DNA of 64,000 nucleotides from CAWBUW01 sp963792075 (GTDB lineage Bacteria > Chloroflexota > Anaerolineae > Anaerolineales > UBA4823): the NCBI GenBank assembly GCA_963792075.1, contig CAWBUW010000009.1, forward strand, positions 62,001 to 126,000, read 5' to 3'. Below the pieces are notes generated by a model. That model saw only the letters and a program-made list of their open reading frames with translations, had not been told where the DNA came from and did no database searches. The translations under genes and the position numbers were made by a program. Below are positions 52,208 to 61,247 of the stretch, in pieces; position 1 is the stretch's first letter, and every line of letters begins with the position of its first letter.

Positions 52208-53089
52208 ATGAAAAAAGTTCTGCAATTTACATTCCTGTTCGGGCTAATGATCCTGGTACTGACGGCTTGTACACAGATATCCAGTTTCGTAGGGACCCCA
52301 ACCATTCCTCCGGCATCCACGCCTCAGGAAGCACAAATACAGACGGCGAGTCCTGAACCGACTACAACGGGGTGTCAGGATGCGGCTCTATACATAAGCG
52401 ATGACGGTATGGATGGAACCACCTACATTCCTAATACGCCTTTCACCAAATCATGGACAGTGAAAAATACCGGCTCTTGCACCTGGGACGATCAATATTT
52501 GGTGTTTCAGATATCCGGAGCACTCTTGACCCAACAGCCGGGCTATGGGATTGTTCCCCAGGGACAAACGGTCGCGCCCGGTCAGACCGTGACCATCAGC
52601 GTTGGCATGACCTCTCCTGTCGAGAGTGGAAATTACAAATCCTATTGGGGTTTGAAGAATCAGAATGAACAGATTCTCCCAATTCAGGGCGGCTCTGACG
52701 GTAATTCGTTTTACGTGGAACTTAATGTAGGTAGTGCCGACGCTGACGGAAAAGTCACGGCTACAGCCATCGACATTGTACCCGAACAGGGCTCAGGCAC
52801 GGCTTGTACAGCCGGTGCGACCTACTTTGTCCATGCCGACATTACCACCGATGGCCGGACAACCGCCTCCTATGAGATCGGCTCTACTGCCGGGCAAATA
52901 CCAGCCGGAAATTTTGAGGATAACGGCGGACTATCTCCATTCGTGAAGGGCAATTTGGAATTCGACCAGGCGGAGACAAAAACGATCAGCCTGCGCTTTG
53001 TTGGCCCTTACCCCTACCCTGGTGATATCACTGTAAACATCAGGGTAAACAATGGAGAATGGATTAGCGCCAAACTATCCTGCCCATGA
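52208..53089 (+). CDS. Lipoprotein with NBR1-type Ig-like domain
   Basis: 293 aa. Signal peptide with lipobox LTAC (Cys near 20), a low-complexity Thr/Pro linker, then an NBR1_Ig-like domain (about 65-170: KSWTVKNTGSCTWDD, VAPGQTVTISVGM, YKSYWGLKNQNEQ) and a second beta domain. Such lipoproteins are common in Chloroflexota envelopes; binding partner unknown. AAGGAGAAATCTC precedes ATG 52208. Last member of the long co-directional envelope locus. Confidence 0.87.
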   Translation: MKKVLQFTFLFGLMILVLTACTQISSFVGTPTIPPASTPQEAQIQTASPEPTTTGCQDAALYISDDGMDGTTYIPNTPFTKSWTVKNTGSCTWDDQYLVFQISGALLTQQPGYGIVPQGQTVAPGQTVTISVGMTSPVESGNYKSYWGLKNQNEQILPIQGGSDGNSFYVELNVGSADADGKVTATAIDIVPEQGSGTACTAGATYFVHADITTDGRTTASYEIGSTAGQIPAGNFEDNGGLSPFVKGNLEFDQAETKTISLRFVGPYPYPGDITVNIRVNNGEWISAKLSCP

Positions 53090-53168
53090 TCGCTTCGTAA
53101 ATCACAACGCCGGGCCTGGTTTGCCGAATATATATCCCGGCAAGCCAGACCCGGCAGGGGTATTATGA

Positions 53169-53771
53169 ATGACGACGAAATACGCAACAACTCAGGAAAG
53201 CTCAATCGACGCAAACAAAGATGACCTGGTGTTGGCGGCTCAAAAGGGTGACCTGGAGGCATTCAACGAGCTGGTGTTATCCTACCAGGACAAGATCTTT
53301 GCTTTGGCATTGCGGATATTAGGCGATGAGGATTCGGCCGAGGATATCACGCAAGATACCTTCCTGATCGCCTATCGCAACCTGCCTCACTTTCGAAATG
53401 GCTCTTTTCGCAGTTGGTTATACCGGATCGCTACCAACGCCTGCTATGATGAGCTTCGCCGGCGCAAAAGGCGCCCCACCTTGTCTTTAGAGTATGAAGA
53501 CAATGAGGAAGAGAGATTGTTGCCGCTCTACGAATTTCCAGGCTCCAGTAATGGGGTGGAGAAGGCGTACGAGAATCACGAATTGGAGCAGGCCATTCAA
53601 CAAGCCATCAACCAGTTGGATGTGGACCAGCGAGCCGTGGTGACGCTGGTCGATCTACAGGACTTCGAATACCAGGAAGCTGCGCAAATCCTTGGCGTAC
53701 CCATTGGGACGGTAAAAAGCCGCCTGGCTCGGGCTCGCCAGCAATTATCGCATCTATTGATATTAGCCTGA
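53169..53771 (+). CDS. ECF-type RNA polymerase sigma factor
   Basis: 200 aa. Region 2 (FNELVLSYQDKIFALALRIL, AEDITQDTFLIAYRNL, FRSWLYRIATNACYDELRRR) and region 4 (QRAVVTLVDLQDFEYQEAAQILGVPIGTVKSRLARARQQL). Starts 79 nt after the lipoprotein gene. Most ECF sigmas have an anti-sigma gene directly downstream; here only a palindrome and a 57-aa membrane protein follow, and that small protein or the upstream lipoprotein might take the regulatory role (speculative). Confidence 0.92.
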   Translation: MTTKYATTQESSIDANKDDLVLAAQKGDLEAFNELVLSYQDKIFALALRILGDEDSAEDITQDTFLIAYRNLPHFRNGSFRSWLYRIATNACYDELRRRKRRPTLSLEYEDNEEERLLPLYEFPGSSNGVEKAYENHELEQAIQQAINQLDVDQRAVVTLVDLQDFEYQEAAQILGVPIGTVKSRLARARQQLSHLLILA

Positions 53772-53828
53772 GAGATTCTGCTATCTTTTGAGAGTCACGC
53801 ATGGCTACAATAAAGGGAAAAGGCGGTT

Positions 53829-53879
53829 GTTTGTGGGGGTGTTTTGGGCGGCGAAGCCGCCCAAAACACCCCCACAAAC
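53829..53879. repeat. Perfect 24-bp palindrome, GGGCGGC core (type C)
   Basis: GTTTGTGGGGGTGTTTTGGGCGGC? arms: GTTTGTGGGGGTG, TTTTGGGCGGC, loop GAA, complement. No mismatches. The inner TTTTGGGCGGC and outer TTTGT match 32750-32796, while the middle differs in a paired manner. It lies between the sigma factor and the small membrane protein, both on +. Confidence 0.92.
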
Positions 53880-53927
53880 CCCTTATCCCGAACTAAAGAT
53901 AATTACATTTCAAAAGGAGAATGAGTT

Positions 53928-54101
53928 ATGGCTTTTACTATCCTATTTGCCTTGTTCGCCCTGCTTGGATTCGGGCTGGTTTTCGGAATAACGTATAAAA
54001 TAAAAGGAATGAAAGCCGCCTTCATCACCACTGGGATTGCTTTCTTCCTTCTGGCAATCTTGTACGTGGCAGCAATTAATCTGATTACCGCTGCCATGTG
54101 A
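53928..54101 (+). CDS. 57-aa two-helix membrane protein, paralogue of 22192
   Basis: MAFTILFALFALL...VFGITYKIKGMKAA then a second helix ending NLITAAM. AAAAGGAGAATGAGTT precedes ATG 53928; the bases around the start and the first helix are nearly the same as at 22192. About 55% identical to that protein in the shared part by eye. Function unknown. Confidence 0.7.
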   Translation: MAFTILFALFALLGFGLVFGITYKIKGMKAAFITTGIAFFLLAILYVAAINLITAAM

Positions 54102-54130
54102 AAAGATGCTCTATTTCGCATAAAACAGCA

Positions 54131-55009
54131 TCATCCTAACCGAAAAGCCGCGATCAAGAGGCTCATCAAATACCCCAGGCCATTCATCACCCCATGCGCT
54201 AACATACTGCTGGCGATCGACCGTGAACGCCAGGCCAACCAGCCCAGGACGAGAGCGCCCAGCGGAACGCCGAACCAAAACATGAAAGGCATACTATCCA
54301 GATAGTAAAGATGCGCCAAACCAAATAGGCCGGCCTGGAAAAGCCAGATCCACACATCCCGCCAACCAATTTTCCGCAAATAACCCCACAAGAACCCGCG
54401 GAAGACTGGTTCTTCGCTGGCTGCAGCGTACCCGATCTGGTATGGGATGCTAATAATACCGCTTACCAGATTTGTTAAGGAATTTCGATTGCCGGGAGGT
54501 AGTTGTGTAACCAGGAAAGACATGGGATAAGCTATGCAGAGTGCAACTACCAATCCTGCCAGGACCCCGAGCAGCGCCCATTTCAGGTCCCACCATTGGA
54601 CTGCTCCGTTTTGGAACAGCCGAGATCGGAAATACACCAATAACACCAGAGCTATCATCCAGATGAAGAGTGTATGAAGGTCTGGAAAAGCTATTGGAGG
54701 TTTCAACCATTCCAATCCGTTCAGGTAAATGGTTTGGATGGGTTTGGAGAGGATCAACAGCCAGATTGCGAAAGTATTGATATGGTAATCCGGCAGAGAA
54801 TGACTTTCTTTCACGAGCAGTACGGCTACGAGCAGGTATGTGCCAACATCGTAGACGGTGCTGGACCATCCTGGCTCCTGGCCAAGCAACAACCGGAATC
54901 CGGTTACCAGAGAGAAGCGCAGGATGAGCAAGGCCAGGATCAAGCCCAGGGTGATCCAGCGATGACCAGTTGTAGATTGAGGTTTTTGGGATTCTGTAAT
55001 TGCCGTCAT
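54131..55009 (-). CDS. CPBP-family intramembrane protease, copy 3
   Basis: 292 aa, about eight helices. ASEEPVFRGFLWG gives EExxxR, GLAHLYYLD the next His, and MLAHGVMNGLGY the final motif, all intact. Only distantly similar to the copies at 41438 and 47008. Convergent with the small membrane protein gene, 30 nt apart. Confidence 0.87.
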   Translation of the reverse strand: MTAITESQKPQSTTGHRWITLGLILALLILRFSLVTGFRLLLGQEPGWSSTVYDVGTYLLVAVLLVKESHSLPDYHINTFAIWLLILSKPIQTIYLNGLEWLKPPIAFPDLHTLFIWMIALVLLVYFRSRLFQNGAVQWWDLKWALLGVLAGLVVALCIAYPMSFLVTQLPPGNRNSLTNLVSGIISIPYQIGYAAASEEPVFRGFLWGYLRKIGWRDVWIWLFQAGLFGLAHLYYLDSMPFMFWFGVPLGALVLGWLAWRSRSIASSMLAHGVMNGLGYLMSLLIAAFRLG

Positions 55010-55096
55010 TTAGCCCCCGCAATGCCACTTTAGGAATAAGCGAAAGATCCTGTTCATCTTGCCAGACCATCAGTTTCTTACAGCTTCTTATTTCAA

Positions 55097-55492
55097 TCAA
55101 AAAGATTCTTTATATTGGGCATGGTTAAAGAGAACGATCGTAAACACGCCCAAGACGGTACCAAATGGCATAAAGATTGATTCAACTCCGCCCACAACCA
55201 GGCAATAGGTTCGCCATTTGCGATTTTTGATGTAGTAACCATTTAATGCAATCGCGATAGCAAACATCCAGCCAAAGACTGCAGCTCCTATTGGTATTAT
55301 GATGAACATGATTTGAAACAGCACAAATGGGGATAACAAATAGCCTTGTGCAATCGTCTTGGGTATTTCTGACAACATAGATAAGGACATTGAAAGATTT
55401 AAGAGTGGAATGCAGGAGAATAGACCCACAACGGCTCCTACAATTATGTGGAATGCGGCCAATAAATTTAGATAGCGAATATTGTCGTCCAT
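55097..55492 (-). CDS. Four-helix membrane protein, paralogue of 56036
   Basis: 131 aa. Four hydrophobic segments; FHIIVGAVVGLFSCIPLLNL and SIFMPFGTVLGVFTIVL match the protein at 56036. The start is ATG 55492 (GGAG 6 nt upstream), preferred over 55498. Common small membrane family without known function. Confidence 0.72.
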   Translation of the reverse strand: MDDNIRYLNLLAAFHIIVGAVVGLFSCIPLLNLSMSLSMLSEIPKTIAQGYLLSPFVLFQIMFIIIPIGAAVFGWMFAIAIALNGYYIKNRKWRTYCLVVGGVESIFMPFGTVLGVFTIVLFNHAQYKESF

Positions 55493-55509
55493 TGACATCT
55501 CCAGAAAAC

Positions 55510-56025
55510 CTATGGGGGGGTAATATTGGGCGTATCTTCAGGATAATACCAATGCTCAAAATAGGCTTGTTCAGAAATTTCACCCGCGTGAAATTGCTGA
55601 ACAGTTTCGTAATCTACGCTGACTAAATATGAACCGCTGGAGTAATCAATTACCATAACCGCGATTGCATCTACTGGTTCGGGCTGAGCGGATGTATTGT
55701 CAAACGTTTCCATGATAACCGAGTGGACTTTTTTGACTAATTCATAGGTCCTTTGTGGTTTACCTTCGACTTGATTGCCAACCTGAAGAAAAATGTCCCT
55801 GGAACCCGATAGCTCACTTCCTGATACCGAAACATCGTGAACAGGATAACCTTTAGCGCTCAATTCATGAGTGATGCGAAGAGACCAAAGATAATCAGGA
55901 TAAGCCGGCGAATGATAAAAATCGACCAGGCGAGGTATTGAGAATGCGGCGCACAAACAAGTGGCTAATAATGGCGGGAGGAATATAAGAAACACCAGAC
56001 GACGTTGAGGTTGATTTTTTTGCAT
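55510..56025 (-). CDS. Hypothetical membrane-anchored protein
   Basis: 171 aa, unrecognised. One N-terminal anchor helix (LVFLIFLPPLLATCLCAAF) and a soluble extracytoplasmic domain. Placed between two paralogous four-helix genes with gaps of 17 and 10 nt, so the three form one unit. Confidence 0.68.
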   Translation of the reverse strand: MQKNQPQRRLVFLIFLPPLLATCLCAAFSIPRLVDFYHSPAYPDYLWSLRITHELSAKGYPVHDVSVSGSELSGSRDIFLQVGNQVEGKPQRTYELVKKVHSVIMETFDNTSAQPEPVDAIAVMVIDYSSGSYLVSVDYETVQQFHAGEISEQAYFEHWYYPEDTPNITPP

Positions 56026-56035
56026 ATTGCTCTGT

Positions 56036-56443
56036 CTAGGTTGACTGCATCTTGAAAAATTCCTTCACCGATGGACGCATAAGGAGAAGAATGGTGAACA
56101 CACCCAGCACAGTGCCAAATGGAGTGAACATACACTCAACTCCAGCCATGACCATGCAGAATATATACTTCTTCCTTTTTGAAAGAAATATTCCGGCTAA
56201 AATGATGCAAACCGCAAATGCCCATCCAAAGAGAATGACTCCCCCGGCCACGAAAGTGAAAAGGAGTCCCATGAGGGTAATCTGGATATCCTGAGATGGC
56301 TGGGTAAAACTGGATATCAGCAAGAATATCCCAATTAAAAAGTGAAAGATGGGGAAGCACGCGAACAAACCTGCGATCCCGCCCACGACATAGTGAAATA
56401 TTGAAAGTAGTTTTAGATATAGCTCATCATCATTTTGATTCAT
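56036..56443 (-). CDS. Four-helix membrane protein, paralogue of 55097
   Basis: 135 aa from ATG 56443 (AAGGGG upstream). FHYVVGGIAGLFACFPIFHFL and CMFTPFGTVLGVFTILLL are shared with 55097. First gene of the three-gene unit; the palindrome 56466-56526 lies just upstream in its leader. Confidence 0.75.
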   Translation of the reverse strand: MNQNDDELYLKLLSIFHYVVGGIAGLFACFPIFHFLIGIFLLISSFTQPSQDIQITLMGLLFTFVAGGVILFGWAFAVCIILAGIFLSKRKKYIFCMVMAGVECMFTPFGTVLGVFTILLLMRPSVKEFFKMQST

Positions 56444-56465
56444 ATTTACCCCTTGGTTAAGAAAG

Positions 56466-56526
56466 GTTGGTGGTAGTGTGTGTGCGGGCGGCGTACGCCG
56501 CCCGCACACACACTACCAAATCCAAC
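56466..56526. repeat. Type B palindrome, perfect 24-nt arms
   Basis: TGGTAGTGTGTGTGCGGGCGGCGT / complement (56471-56518), no loop, with outer GTTGG/CCAAC. The core matches 1897-1962 exactly over GTGTGTGCGGGCGGCGTACGCC. The right flank CCAACATCTTTTGAG resembles TCAACAACTTTTGAGA at 1957-1971. Lies between tandem (-) genes. Confidence 0.92.
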
Positions 56527-56574
56527 ATCTTTTGAGCACTCCCTTATATAATTCTACAGCTTAATCCAAATATA

Positions 56575-58899
56575 TCAAGGATGCTCGACCACGTTGATCG
56601 TGACTTCGAATGAGCCGTTGCGGAGGGTACACTGGCCTAACCCGACGCCCTCGTACCGGACGACGTAGTAGCCCGCCGGAACAGGCGGCACGTTAGACAC
56701 GCGCCCCAAGACGACTTCAGGCACACACTGTTCTTCCAGGTTCGCAGCGGGATAGTCTGTCTCGTTGAGGATCATGCTGACCCTGGAAGTGATCCCGATA
56801 TCCAAAGACTTCCCGCTGTCACTGGCAAGGATATCTCCGCTTCCCGGCGGCAAAGGCGCCGGCAAGGAGAGAAGCAGCACCGGCTTCATCTCCACCCAGG
56901 TCGTGCCGCCGTCGGAGGTTTTCCACCAGGCCGAGTGGCCGTTCAGGTCGGTGAGCGCCCAGCCCACCATCGGGCTGACGAAATCGTAGCGCAAGACGTA
57001 CGGCTGAGAGTCGGATACGTAGGGGAAGGCCAGGTTGGCACCCAGTGACTGCCAGTCCTGCCCGCCATCGTGCGTGGCGCACAGGCCCAGGCCGCAGGGG
57101 ACAAACGCGTCGGTTGCGGTAACGAACTGCATGGAAAAACGCGGGTTCCCGGCCTGCTCTACCACGGTGGCGCTGGGGGTCCAGCTCAGGCCGCCATCTT
57201 GCGTGGTATATACCATGGATACGTCCAACTCGTGCGAGCCATCCGCGGCATAGGTGATGAGGCCAACCGGCAGCACGCCATCCTTGTCATTGAAGAAAAC
57301 GGGCTCCTGGGGCACGACCAGGCCGCGGCTGTACTGCTCCCCAGGGAAGGGCAGGTCTTGATCCTGCCAGGTCTGGCCCTGGTCCAGCGAAAGCGATAAC
57401 TGCAGCTTCCCTGCCGGGTCGTTGGCTCCCTCGCCATAGATGACCAACATGCGCCGGTCATCGTAGTAAAAATAATCGCCGCAAATATTGCACAGGTGCA
57501 GCACGCCGGGCTGCGGTTCTGACCCGCCCTTGGGGGTGGTGAGTTGGAGCTGGGTCCAGCTCGCGCCGCCGTCGTGCGTCTCGTACAGGCTGATCCAGGC
57601 GTTGCCTGCGCCTACGTCATATTTCTCAGCCCAGCCGTCTTGCACGCTGCTGAACTTGAGGAAAAAATAACCATCGAAGGGCAGCGTTGGGGCCAGGCTG
57701 GCCCAGGTCTGGCCGCCATCTGTGGTACGCAGCAGGCCCTGGGTCGGGTCGCCGGCCTGGTAAGCCCAGGCCGTCTGCGCATCGAGGAAAAAGGTGTCCA
57801 GGGGCTGGCCCGGTTGGGTGACTTCCGTCCAGGCCTGGCCGCCGTCCGTGGTGCGCAGGATGTGCGCCGCGGCGTCCAATCCCCAGCCATTCCTCTCGTC
57901 CACCAACTGGACTGTGGTCAGCGTGAGGGGTTGGCTGTCCTGCAGCGCAGCGGGGGTAGCGGGAGCACCCACCACCAGCGGCACACGCGCAGCCGCCAGC
58001 GACGTGCCGTCGGCCATGCTCCGCTCGGCCAGCTCCAGCCAGACAATACTGCCCTCCGGCAGCAGCGGGAGGCTGACCGGGTTGTTGAAGGTGGCCGGTG
58101 CGCCCATATCCGCGGCCTGCACGCCGAAAGGCTGCGCGTCCAGCAGGTTCCCCGCCGCGTCGTACAGGCGGTAAGCCAGGTTGTTCTCAAACGGGCCGAT
58201 GGGCATGCTGCCCTGCACCTGCACCACGCCGCTCACCACATCGCCCGCCAGCGGGCGGTCGATGTAAATGACGTGCTCCCCTCCGGGCGGAGTTTGCGAG
58301 GTCAGGCGGGCCAACTGCAGGAAGCTCCCCGCCAACTGGTAGGTTTGGGTCACCGCCAGGGTGGGCTGGACCATGGAGTTGCCGCCGTGGTGGACGATGG
58401 CGTGCAGCACCACCTGCCCCGCCCGGATTTCCAGGCCGTTGACCTGCGGCCGGTCGTCTACGAATGCCGTGCCGGCCTGCACCGGCTGCCCGTCCTGGTT
58501 GAGCAGGGTCACCAGGTTTACGAAGACGCCTGTACCGCCGGTGTTGACGCCCAGCAGTACCGCCGCATCGGCCAGGCCATCCCCGTTCAGGTCACCGAAG
58601 GCCATTTGCGGCAGCAGGCTCACGCTCAGGTAGGCAGCACCACTCCCGCCCTCATATTTGCCATCCTGCAGCCTCACCGGCTGCCCGGATGGATCCAACT
58701 GGTAAGTCGCATTCTTGAGCTGCGCTTCGCTCAACGCAGCCTCCGCGGTGGGCGTGGGCGGAGCCACCGTGGGCGGAACGGGAGAGGGCTGAACCGGGAT
58801 TTGGGTAGGAACCGGGCCGGTGGGCGAGGCTCCTGGAGGAACGCAGGCTGCCAGCGCCAACGTTATTAGCAGCCAGGCCAGGATATTATATTTTCGCAT
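56575..58899 (-). CDS. Lipoprotein with Gmad2 and BNR/YCF48-type repeats
   Basis: 774 aa. Signal peptide with lipobox LAAC (Cys near 19), Pro/Thr-rich linker, a FG-GAP-like segment (FGDLNGDGLADAAVLL), a Gmad2-type Ig domain (about 210-310), then several BNR/YCF48 propeller units (RTTDGGQAWTEV, RTTDGGQTWASL, ETHDGGASWTQL, TTQDGGLSWTPS, ATHDGGQDWQSL, KTSDGGTTWVEM). GGAGAAAAACTTGT precedes ATG 58899. Surface protein; the ligand is unknown. Confidence 0.88.
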   Translation of the reverse strand: MRKYNILAWLLITLALAACVPPGASPTGPVPTQIPVQPSPVPPTVAPPTPTAEAALSEAQLKNATYQLDPSGQPVRLQDGKYEGGSGAAYLSVSLLPQMAFGDLNGDGLADAAVLLGVNTGGTGVFVNLVTLLNQDGQPVQAGTAFVDDRPQVNGLEIRAGQVVLHAIVHHGGNSMVQPTLAVTQTYQLAGSFLQLARLTSQTPPGGEHVIYIDRPLAGDVVSGVVQVQGSMPIGPFENNLAYRLYDAAGNLLDAQPFGVQAADMGAPATFNNPVSLPLLPEGSIVWLELAERSMADGTSLAAARVPLVVGAPATPAALQDSQPLTLTTVQLVDERNGWGLDAAAHILRTTDGGQAWTEVTQPGQPLDTFFLDAQTAWAYQAGDPTQGLLRTTDGGQTWASLAPTLPFDGYFFLKFSSVQDGWAEKYDVGAGNAWISLYETHDGGASWTQLQLTTPKGGSEPQPGVLHLCNICGDYFYYDDRRMLVIYGEGANDPAGKLQLSLSLDQGQTWQDQDLPFPGEQYSRGLVVPQEPVFFNDKDGVLPVGLITYAADGSHELDVSMVYTTQDGGLSWTPSATVVEQAGNPRFSMQFVTATDAFVPCGLGLCATHDGGQDWQSLGANLAFPYVSDSQPYVLRYDFVSPMVGWALTDLNGHSAWWKTSDGGTTWVEMKPVLLLSLPAPLPPGSGDILASDSGKSLDIGITSRVSMILNETDYPAANLEEQCVPEVVLGRVSNVPPVPAGYYVVRYEGVGLGQCTLRNGSFEVTINVVEHP

Positions 58900-59035
58900 A
58901 CAAGTTTTTCTCCAGCGTGAGGTCTGAGGAGGCAATTGGGGGTCATGCCGTTTAAACGCTCCAGGAGTACGGATGGTTCCTTATTATAAGGGTTTGAGGG
59001 GATTGCGGGTGGCAAAGCCACCCGTTACTTTATTG

Positions 59036-59064
59036 TTGCGCGGAATGGGAAGATGTTGTATAGT
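59036..59064 (+). promoter_or_regulatory. Putative promoter of the kinase/HD-GYP operon
   Basis: TTGCGC (59036-59041), 17-nt spacer, TATAGT (59059-59064), 32 nt before the GTG start. Only moderately close to consensus. The rest of the gap 58900-59096 shows nothing clear. Confidence 0.45.
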
Positions 59065-59096
59065 AAAAGTAAAAGGGGTGGGAGTGTGAGCGATAC

Positions 59097-60854
59097 GTGA
59101 TAAAACATTCGATCTATTTCACCACGCTAAACCGCTGGCTGGAGCGGACCGATTTATATTCCGGACTGGAATCAGTTGTGGGTGTAATCGGTATTGTACT
59201 GGTTCTGTTTGGCCTGGCGGTCGGATGGATCCTGCTCCTGCGCAAACAAGTACATGATAGGACAAGACATCTGGTCGAAGCCAACCAGGCATTGCGCGAG
59301 AGCGAGGAGCGTTACCGTTTAATTTCGACAGTGACTTCCGATTACATGTTTTCGTCCAAAGTAGAGGCGGATGGTAAATTTTCCCTCAACTGGGTCGCCG
59401 GCGCGTTCGAGGCGATTACCGGATATACATTCGAAGAATACGTCGCCCGCGGCGGATGGCGCGCCGGTCTGCATCCTGACGATCTGGCGGTAGATGACCG
59501 AGATCAGGAAAAACTACGCGCCAATCGGCCCATCACCAGCGAAATTCGGACAATCGCTAAAAACGGTCAGATTGTTTGGGTACGAGTTTATGCCCACCCT
59601 GCCTGGGACGCAGAGCGCAACGAATTAGTTGGTATAAACGGCGCAGTGCAAGACATCACCGAGCAGAAGCGCGCGGAAGAAGTGATTAGAGCAAGTGAAA
59701 AACGGCTTTCGTCGATCTTCGATACTGTTAGCGATGTTATTTTTCTTCTATCCGTCGAACCGGAAGACACCTTTCGTTTCGCCTCTATCAACCCCGCCTT
59801 TCTTACTGTGACCGGGTTGCAGCGTGAGCAAGTACTTGGCAAGCGGATCGAAGAGGTCTTGCCGGAAGCGTCTCAGGCGCTTGTGATCGATAAATACAAA
59901 CAAGCGATTCAAGAGAAAAAAACAGTGAAATGGGAGAGGGTATCTGCGTATCCCACGGGTACGCTCTATGACGAAGTGACAGTCACCCCTTTTTTTGACA
60001 ACACGGGATCCTACACCTATCTCGTCGGATCGTTACATGATATTACTGAAAACAGGCGTACGGAAAGAGAGATCCGCGAATTAAACGAGATACTTGAGCA
60101 ACGCGTGGCTGAACGCACTGCGGAATTGGAGGGCGCTAAGCTGCGCGCCGAGTTCGCTGACCGGCTCAAATCGGCATTTCTCGCCACCATGTCTCATGAA
60201 TTGCGTACTCCCCTCAATTCGATCATTGGCTTTACCGGCATATTGCTGATGAAGTTGGCCGGGCCGCTGGAACCGGAGCAGGAAAAACAACTCAACATGG
60301 TAAAAGACAGCGCCCACCATCTACTGGAGCTCATTAACGGCGTGTTGGACATTTCTAAAATCGAAGCCGGGCAATTGGAATTAGTCCATGAGCCCTATGA
60401 TATGCAAGAATTGCTGAAGAAAAGCATTGAAACAATTACCCCTCTGGCTAAGAATAAGGGAATAGAGCTGACCACTTCGATCGCACCACAGGTAGGGAAG
60501 ATGATTGGCGACCGGCGCAGGGTAGAACAGATCCTCCTTAATCTGCTCAGTAATGCGCTCAAATTCACAGCGCGGGGAGGGGTAAACATCGAATGTTTTG
60601 TTGAGAACGGAATGGTAACCACCTCCATCACGGATACCGGCATCGGTATCAAACCCGAGCAAATAACATCTCTCTTTCAGCCTTTCAGGCAGTTAGATAC
60701 AGGGATCACCCGCCAGCACGAAGGCACCGGATTGGGCTTATCCATAAGCAAACGGCTGGTCGAAGCGATGGGGGGGAAGATTTGGGTCGAAAGCCAATGG
60801 GGTAAGGGAAGCAGCTTTATCTTTTCTTTACCGCTAGAAAGGATGAACCCATGA
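59097..60854 (+). CDS. PAS-containing membrane histidine kinase
   Basis: 585 aa. One membrane helix (about 27-48) after a short N-terminal stretch, then two PAS domains (about 70-195 and 205-320), a coiled coil, HisKA (MSHELRTPLNSI, His near 364) and HATPase_c (DTGIGIKPEQ, GTGLGLSIS). GTG 59097 is preceded by GGGAG. The helix plus RKQVHDRTRHLVEAN is the usual end of kinases with a periplasmic sensor, which is missing here, so the gene may be a truncated form. ATGA overlap with the CheY-like gene. Confidence 0.9.
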   Translation: MIKHSIYFTTLNRWLERTDLYSGLESVVGVIGIVLVLFGLAVGWILLLRKQVHDRTRHLVEANQALRESEERYRLISTVTSDYMFSSKVEADGKFSLNWVAGAFEAITGYTFEEYVARGGWRAGLHPDDLAVDDRDQEKLRANRPITSEIRTIAKNGQIVWVRVYAHPAWDAERNELVGINGAVQDITEQKRAEEVIRASEKRLSSIFDTVSDVIFLLSVEPEDTFRFASINPAFLTVTGLQREQVLGKRIEEVLPEASQALVIDKYKQAIQEKKTVKWERVSAYPTGTLYDEVTVTPFFDNTGSYTYLVGSLHDITENRRTEREIRELNEILEQRVAERTAELEGAKLRAEFADRLKSAFLATMSHELRTPLNSIIGFTGILLMKLAGPLEPEQEKQLNMVKDSAHHLLELINGVLDISKIEAGQLELVHEPYDMQELLKKSIETITPLAKNKGIELTTSIAPQVGKMIGDRRRVEQILLNLLSNALKFTARGGVNIECFVENGMVTTSITDTGIGIKPEQITSLFQPFRQLDTGITRQHEGTGLGLSISKRLVEAMGGKIWVESQWGKGSSFIFSLPLERMNP

Positions 60855-61237
60855 AAGCCACAATCCTTCTGATTGAGGACAACGAAAAGAACCGCTACCT
60901 GACAACCTATCTCCTGCAAAAGTATGGCTACCAGGTCTTTCAGGCAGTAGATGGGCGAAGCGGGATTGAAATGGCCCACCAACTCAAACCAGATCTCATC
61001 CTGCTGGATATTCAGTTGCCCAGGATGGATGGATACGCCGTCGCGCAAGAATTGAAGAAGAATCAAGAGTTGCGGGACATCCCAATCGTCGCCGTGACCT
61101 CCTATGCCATGGTCGACGACCGGGAGCAGATACTGGCGGCGGGTTGTGTAGGCTACATTGAAAAACCAATCAACCCAGAGACGTTTGTGACGGAAATCGA
61201 ACAGTACCTGCTGGCGCGCAAACCAGACAGCCTATAA
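60851..61237 (+). CDS. CheY-like single-domain response regulator
   Basis: 128 aa. D53 in LLDIQLPRMDG, T in AVTSYAM, K105 in EKPIN. No output domain; would relay phosphate between the preceding kinase and the following HD-GYP protein or another acceptor. Confidence 0.93.
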   Translation: MKATILLIEDNEKNRYLTTYLLQKYGYQVFQAVDGRSGIEMAHQLKPDLILLDIQLPRMDGYAVAQELKKNQELRDIPIVAVTSYAMVDDREQILAAGCVGYIEKPINPETFVTEIEQYLLARKPDSL

Positions 61238-61247
61238 GGGGATCAAC

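Noticed and set aside
57544..58869. 441-aa open frame on + opposite the BNR lipoprotein
   Set aside because: Antisense shadow with biased composition; the - strand frame has a signal peptide, a lipobox and repeats.
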